Origin: Orobanche coerulescens
Taxonomy: Eukaryota > Streptophyta > Magnoliopsida > Lamiales > Orobanchaceae
Assembly: GCA_033398695.1 (NCBI GenBank)
Contig: CM065804.1
Location: 7,425,001-7,489,000, forward strand
Direction: 5' to 3'
DNA length: 64,000 nucleotides
Shown here: piece after piece, positions 58,054-64,000 of the stretch
Layout of the letters: each line of letters starts with the position of its first letter
How positions within the stretch are numbered: position 1 is the stretch's first letter
Notes under the pieces: model-generated
The model's input: only the letters and a program-made list of their open reading frames with translations
Database searches by the model: none
Told to the model about the DNA's origin: nothing
Made by a program: the position numbers and the translations under genes

Positions 58054-59910
58054 TGTTAGGAATATGCCCTCGAATGTCACTCAGGGGATGAGAGAGTAAG
58101 GGCATTATACTTGTAATTATGGAATAATTAATAAAAAGGCAATACGATTCATTCACTGTTTATTGTATTTCAATTGCATTCTTGACTTGGTAAACATTGA
58201 AGTGAAGTCCATGTAAATAAATCGAACATTCCATTCTCGTTATGGGATAAGAGAAAATGTACTGGAAGTGTTTAAAGTTTATTTACGTAAATTGTTCGCA
58301 AGTCAATAAACTTAAAATGGGCATTAAGTTTTAATATGACTTGTATAACTGATGCTAGGACGTGTGCACGTCTTGATAGCATAGTTATAAGTATATTGGT
58401 GGGGCCAGTATACTCGAACACGACTCATACTCGATTGATCACACGGTATTCACTCTCGGAGAGTCGATGACGAATCGAAAGGTTGTGATAGTATACGTGG
58501 ACCTTTGACTTGAGGGTTCGGTAGAAGATGTGCTGTGACGTTTAGTTTGTCATTAGAGTAGTTAGACTCATTTGCTTAATTCCGAGTCGACCTCGAAGTC
58601 TTGACTATACGGGCGGTGCAGTCTTTACCGTACGCCAAGAAAGGATTCTATCTCTGTTAGTGAGCGGCGAATGTCTATACGGTTAATGGCAAATAAGATC
58701 ATAAGTCTTTGGCAAAGCATTACGATATAGTCGTATTAGATACACTATTAATCAGTCGGTCTTGATTTGCATTAACACATGTATAGAGTTTAGTAAGCAG
58801 TAGGGTTAGACTTTACCGTGAACCGAAGACATGACCGGGACAACGTAAGAAGGGTCTAAACGGATAGAGTATTCACGACATAATGGTTACGGAATGATCC
58901 CTTCATTCGTTCTCGATCGGGGTTTACGGTGCGGCCCGCTAAGTGGCTAAGTGCTGCCCGCACTCATTGGTTCCTCCCAATGCCGGCTGAGACGGACCTA
59001 CGGAGTCGCGCATCAGGAGCGTTGACGGATAAATGTGAATTTATTATCTCTCTATTAATATTAGATATTGTATATCTAATTATGATTTATTGGATAAATC
59101 AAATATCGGTCTTATGAATTTAAATTAAGTTACCGGGTAATTAATTTAATTCATAAATTATATTTCTTAGAGAAATATATATTTGTATTTGATATAATTA
59201 ATTAATTAGATTAATTAATTAATATAAATACATTGATGATTAAAAGGAGTGTATTTAACGGAGTCGTTTGTGAGCGTCCATACACGAGCCGAGTGGCTCG
59301 GCTCGTTTTCTAGAAACTTCCTTGTGGCCACCCACTCCTCATGGCATGGCATGATCTTGCATGTGTGTGGCAACTCACTTAGACTTGAGATTCCCACATA
59401 ATTGTGAATGATAGTTGTAAAGGAATAATTATTCCTTTATAATATATATATATCATTTCATTATATATGATGAGATAAGATAACAACAAACTCACTCATA
59501 TACTCATTCATGTAAGCCGTGTGAGCTTTGAGTGAGGAGGAGAAAATTTTTTTCTTTTCTATAATTTTCATCTTAGAGGTGTTATAAAAGTTAAGAAAAA
59601 TTGAGAGAAAAATTCCTACGAGTTCCCTAGCCGTGTTCTTGGAGAACGGGGTCTCGTTGAAATTTTTCCGGCAACTTCCGACGCGCGTGTGAAGTAGAGG
59701 CTTGAACTTTCGGTGCTTGGAGCGAAGGGATTTCGTGTTCGGACGGGATCGTGATCATCGGCTACACTTTACGAAGATTTATTTCAAAGGCTTCAAGGGT
59801 ATGAATCTTTATCTTCGTATTTATTTTTCGTATATACGTTACTTGATCGATCTGTTTGGGATTCGTTTTTATTTCATTGCCTATTTCGTTTTATTTTCGG
59901 AATCCCAACA
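58054..59910 (+). repeat. Element G 5' LTR
   Basis: 1857 bp, TGTTAGGAATATG...GGAATCCCAACA. Contains one perfect 10-bp inverted repeat (ACGAGCCGAG TGG CTCGGCTCGT, 59284-59306) but no palindrome array. No coding content. Confidence 0.85.
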
Positions 59911-59911
59911 G

Positions 59912-59923
59912 TGGTATCGGAGC
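59912..59923 (+). other. Primer binding site, element G
   Basis: TGGTATCGGAGC, one mismatch from the initiator-Met complement, one base inside the LTR. The 1.3 kb that follows (to 61252) is an AT-rich leader without ORFs; it holds two copies of CAAGAAACCTGATAGGTTG (60915-60933 and 61019-61037) and a shorter third (60841). Confidence 0.75.
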
Positions 59924-61252
59924 GAGGTCAATGATATCGTATATACGATTATTTGTGCATTTTGAATGCTTTTGGATGATGATTATGATTTAGAATCATA
60001 TTTGGAATATTTTGAGTTAAGGGAAATAAATTAAACGAGAATATTATTTTTGGCCGGATTACTTCGAACGAATTAAAATGATGATTATTAGTATTAATTT
60101 GATTAATATCATTAAAATTGAATAGATTAATTTTATATTGATTGGATTAATATATTAATTGATTATTTAATTTTAATGCCACTTTATATTAATTGGATTA
60201 ATATAGTAGAAATTGAATAGATTAATTTATATTAAAATTAATTGTTTAATTTCGTTGCCATTACATGTTGTATGGAATCCTTATGTGATGGTGATATAGC
60301 TCGTGGACTTAGTTTTTGATTTGTTCGATTCGATTGGGTTGTAAAGGCCATTTTGAGCCTATTTATTTTTACTAGAAAATTTGTATAGGATGCATTTTTT
60401 CAATGATGTAAGTATTATTTTGGGTATGACGAAGACCGAAGACAACCGACCGAGAAGACGAAGAATCGAAGACTGTATTTTTTTATTTATTGGGTCATTC
60501 GCTTGGCCCAGTACTTAGGAATTAGGTCCATGAGCTATATGTTGGTAGTAACTAGGTTACTATTTTACATTTTCATTTTGAATGATTGACAAACATACAA
60601 ACGCGCATATAATTGAATTAATGTGCAAAGTGTAACATTAATCGCGAAATTCTCCCGACTACAAACAGACTAAGTTTGAAAAAGGTTACGAGTTTTCCTA
60701 CCCTCCATCAAACTCGTAGAAAATTGATACCCGAGCTGGTGTGCTATGCTTCCGAGTTATCGGGGTAGTACATTTGGTAGAGGTTGAAAAATTCTTGAGT
60801 GCATTAGATGCCTTCGGTGATAAATTTCGCCCTATAAACACGATAGGTTGCGGGTGAGATTCAATAGTCAAACCGATGACGTTGATGGTCAACAACTTAG
60901 ATAGTCTGGATTGCCAAGAAACCTGATAGGTTGAGGGCATGAAGACTAGGGGTAAAAGAAGATCAAATCATCCGTCAGACGGGTTGGTGTTAGACACCAC
61001 TTTACAGAAATTAATTGGCAAGAAACCTGATAGGTTGCGTCTGTTAAAATTTGTAAAGAACTTGATCACCACTAAGAAGTCGATCTAACCATGATTTAGG
61101 ATTATAACATGGGAGTGTATAATTAGATAAAATTAGTGGGAGCCGAGACAAGAATTATACAAGCCCTTAAGTTCTATACTCGGTCATAATTAAACAAGTC
61201 ACTAATTTAATCTTGTCTAAATCTTTGCGAAAACGAAATTGAATCTCTCTAA

Positions 61253-62020
61253 AATGGCTAAAAACCCACTTGCAATACTACTTGAAAAGAATCTCCTAAG
61301 CGGCCCTAACTTTGTTGGTAGTTGCGGAATCGATGATTGTACTCGATGGAGTCTCGGGATACGTCTTGGAGGCGGACATTCCACCGACTCCAATCGGACT
61401 AGGGGTAATCGGGAAGACATTGACGTCCATGAAAAATGGGTCAAGGATGATGTGCTAGTCCGTGGTTTTATGATGGGCTCAATGACTAATGAGCTGCGAG
61501 AGCGCACGAGAAAATGACTTACGCTGGCGATTCTCGCACACTTGACCGAACTTTATGGAGAGCACGGTAGAATTTGCTAGATATGAGATATCAAAGCGGT
61601 TGTTCGGTGTTAGGATGAAAGAAGGGGAGAAAGTGGGAGACCACGTCCTTAAGATGATCTCTATGATTGAGAGGCTCGAGGTGCTCAACTTTAATATGGA
61701 TTTATCCCTTCAAATTGATCTCATCCTTCAATCTCTACGACTCTTTCACGATTTGTAATGAATTTCAACTGTAATGAAATTACATGCACATTAGCGGGCT
61801 AATGAATAAACCGTGACGGCACAGTCTAACATGAAGACTAAACCGAGAGAGGCTGCTCTTGTGATTTCTTCTAGGCCTAAGAGGTCCAAGAACAAGAAGA
61901 AAAAGACCTACGAGCAGTACAAACCCAAGAAAGGGGTGCAAAAAGGAAAGGGCAAGGCCCGAAAGGTTCAAAAGGTAGGCGGTCCAAAACCTACGGACAA
62001 ATGCCTTGAATGCGGTGAGC
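61253..62020 (+). pseudogene. Element G gag, frameshifted
   Basis: Pieces in order: MAKNPLAILLEKNLLSGPNF (61253), DDVLVRGFMMGSMTNELRER, then ARYEISKRLFGVRMKEGEKV and LSLQIDLILQSL (61555-61758), a lysine-rich stretch and the knuckle CLECGELGHWRRTC (about 61999-62040). At least two frame changes and a stop at 61756-61758. Capsid precursor of a copia element. Confidence 0.8.
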
Positions 62021-62039
62021 TGGGCCACTGGCGAAGGAC

Positions 62040-62208
62040 TTGTCCCAAGATTAATGGCGCATCAGTTACGGAACTTTTTGTTTTTGAAACTAATTGTTCC
62101 GCTACTGTATATTCTGCTTCATGGATTCTGGATTCAGGTGCCACTTCTCACATTTGTACTATGAATCAGGATCTGGAGCGAAGTAGAAAACTTGAAGGCG
62201 GGAAATAA
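62040..62208 (+). pseudogene. Element G protease fragment
   Basis: ASWILDSGATSHICTMNQD holds the copia protease active site DSGA; the frame stops at 62206-62208 and the remainder (62210-62450) is scattered over frames. Confidence 0.8.
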
Positions 62209-62453
62209 TGATCACTGTTGGAAGCGGACAAAGTGTCGAGGCAACCGATATTGGATCAATCCTTACGGGTTTAGAATCGGTTTTATTTTGACATTAGATG
62301 AAGTACTTGTTTTGCCCAAGGGGCATAAAAACATTGTATCCATTCAGTCTTGACCGGAAAGGATTTTGTTTCTTCATTGGCAATGGCGTTGTAAAATTTA
62401 TTTTGAAATAAATTGGTTGGAACAGCTACATTGTTGGTTTATATCATCTGAAC

Positions 62454-63480
62454 ATGCAAAATAAAGCAGCGGTGAACACTATAACTAGGAAACGTGGTAG
62501 GCAAGATACTAATCAAGCTCTTAAATGGCACCTTAGACTTGGTCATGTTGGTCAGACCAAGGTTCAGAAAATGGAGAAAGATGGACTTTTAAGTCCATTG
62601 GGTGTAGAACCCTATCCAACTTGTGAATCTTGCCTTAGAGGCAAATGACTAAGTTCCCCTTCACAGGGACTTTTGATAGGTCTTCCGATAAACTTGGATT
62701 GGTGCATACCGATGTTTGTGGTGCTTTAGAAGTAGCCCGAGACGGATATCAATATTTCATAACGTTCACAGATGATCATACTAGGTATGGGATTGTGTAC
62801 TTAATGAAACATAAATCTGAAGCCTTTGCTAAATTCAAAGAATTTAAGGCCCTAGTTGAAAAACAAACTGGATGTCATATCAAAGCACTTCGGTCGGACC
62901 GAGGTGGCGAATATATGAGCACTAGTTTGATGAGTTCCTTAAGGAACATGGAATAGTTTCACAATTCACGCCTCCAGGAACCCCACAGTTAAATGGTGTT
63001 TCAGAAAGGAGAAATCGGACTTTGTTGGACATGGTTCGCTCCATGTTAAATTACACCGATTTACCTATTTACCCGTGGGGTATGCCTTACTAACATTGCC
63101 TATATCCTAAATAGATGTCCTTCCAAATCTGTTCCTATCACTCCGCATGAGATGTGGAAGGGTAAGAAACCAAGCCTTAATCACATAAGGATATGGGGAT
63201 GTCCAGCCTATGTCAAAAAGGCTAAGGTGGACAAACTGGAAGCGAGGTCCATAAAAGGACGTTTCATAGGATACCCAGAGGACTCGATGGGTTATATATT
63301 CTACATGCCAGAAGACCATAGGGTCGTTGTGGCATTACAAGCGCACTTCCTTGAGGATGAATTCATTCTGGAGGGTGGCTCGGGTAGAAATATCTCTTTG
63401 GAAGAGCATAATGAAACTCCTAAGGAGACATCGATCGGGATCAAGAACCGAACCTATTGTAACACAACCTCCACTTGAAG
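62454..63480 (+). pseudogene. Element G integrase, frameshifted
   Basis: Pre-integrase zinc region ALKWHLRLGHVGQ ... CESCLRGK (62540-62648, ends in TGA); core KLGLVHTDVCGALEV, FITFTDDHTRYG and LRSDRGGEYM (62645-62956); after a frame change NGVSERRNRTLLDMVRSML supplies the third acidic residue (about 63003). C-terminal part 63152-63478 contains IRIWGCPAYVKK and IKGRFIGYPEDSMGYIFY. All three catalytic residues are present but in different frames. Confidence 0.85.
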
Positions 63481-63599
63481 GTCGATAGGGTATCTCACTT
63501 ACCCGAGAGGTATGGCTATACACATGTCGAGGAACTGGGTCTCCACAACACACGATAGCGGTGAAAACGACCTGTCACCTATGACCAAGCGATAGTGGA

Positions 63600-64000
63600 T
63601 GTAGACTACGATAAATGGCAAGAAGCAATGGAAGCCGAGATAGACTCGATGCATACCAATTAGGTCTGGACTCTAGTAGATCTTCCAACTGGCATGAGGA
63701 CTATTGGAAATAAATGGATCTATAAGAGAAAGGCTGATGGGGATGGCAAGGTTGATGCCTATAAGGCCGGCTTGTGGCAAAGGGTTATACCCAAAGGGAA
63801 GGAATCGATTATCATTATACCTTCTCGCCCGTAGCTATGATAAAGTCGATTCGCATGATGCTTGCCATTCTTGCTATTATGATTATGAAATATGGCAAAT
63901 GGATGTCAAAAAGGCTTTTCTAAATGGATACCTCGAGGAGGAAATCTATATGGAGCGGCTAAAGGTTTTGTGTCCAAAGCTAATATTCATAAAGTGTGTA
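63600..64000 (+). pseudogene. Element G reverse transcriptase, N-terminal part
   Basis: KWQEAMEAEIDSMHTN, a TAG at 63661-63663 where the family has Gln/Asn, then VWTLVDLPTGMRTIGNKW and [16 protein letters not shown]; after a frame change [20 protein letters not shown] near the right edge. The catalytic YVDD region is beyond the window. Confidence 0.85.

Larger units (their letters stand above)
58054..64000 (+). mobile_element. Element G: Ty1/copia, 5' LTR to RT, continuing past the window
   Basis: LTR 58054-59910, primer site 59912-59923, gag, protease, integrase and the start of RT. Inserted in D's RNase H; left flank TCTTT is the probable target copy. Many frameshifts and stops, so it is old or poorly resolved. 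Motif style resembles the TNT-1-94-like copia group. Confidence 0.88.

Noticed and set aside
59284..59306. Perfect 10-bp inverted repeat in the LTR of G as another promoter palindrome array
   Set aside because: Single copy, with a 3-bp spacer and no array; not comparable to the clusters in other elements.

Overview
The window is plant nuclear DNA, most likely from a eudicot. It is an intergenic 'retrotransposon nest' with no recognisable ordinary host gene. The evidence is five Ty3/gypsy Tekay/Del-type chromovirus elements (LTRs TGTAACACCCC...TATTACA, iMet-type primer sites), Athila/Tat-type elements (one with an 18-nt tRNA-Asp primer site), Ty1/copia elements and a plant-type Helitron. The species cannot be named from the sequence.

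Layout. 1-3764: right part of an Athila-like element whose RT, RNase H and integrase have been removed by an in-frame deletion. 3765-6222: two broken Ty1/copia elements on the minus strand, the second present only as an older LTR. 6446-12499: a decayed autonomous Helitron (HUH Rep plus PIF1-type helicase). A 350-bp direct repeat has one copy near its left end and one abutting its right end. 13034-22557 (element E): a minus-strand LTR element with two ~4.5-4.7 kb LTRs around only 390 bp, flanked by the 5-bp duplication CACCG. 22779-30620 (element F): a Tekay chromovirus with decayed gag and pol, minus strand. 30623 onward (element C): a plus-strand non-autonomous Tat/Athila-type element inserted in the right LTR of F. 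It has no gag or pol; it carries a cysteine-rich basic ORF and an intronless LONELY GUY (LOG)-like cytokinin-activating enzyme. Its 3' LTR is split twice: at 35811/53364 by element A (GTAGG duplication), and at 53799 by element D. Element B (36956-45957, GCATA duplication) sits inside A's left LTR. D carries an intact-looking integrase/chromodomain ORF and is itself cut at 58054 by a Ty1/copia element (G) that runs off the right edge. The insertion order is F, then C, then A and D, then B (in A) and G (in D).

Three things stand out. (1) Element C carries a LOG-like gene with its own TATA box, next to a cysteine-rich ORF, between LTRs with intact primer and polypurine sites. (2) Elements from Ty1/copia, Tekay and Tat/Athila lineages carry dense arrays of 12-14 bp palindromes built on paired CpGs (CGTACG, CGTGCG, CGGCCG, CCGCGG). 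In six promoter LTRs (copia fragment, E, A, B, D, C) the array lies just upstream of the TATA-like box; in F and in the Athila fragment arrays are present but without a canonical TATA. In two sister-LTR pairs (E and B) the arrays differ far more than the rest of the LTR. (3) The Tekay elements share non-coding features (a stem-loop beside the polypurine tract, leader hairpins, a splice-donor-like site 150-200 nt after the TATA) that persist in elements with no protein-coding capacity, which argues for cis-acting RNA functions.

All coordinates, duplications and motifs were read by eye; family assignments rest on recognisable protein motifs and terminal sequences, not database searches.
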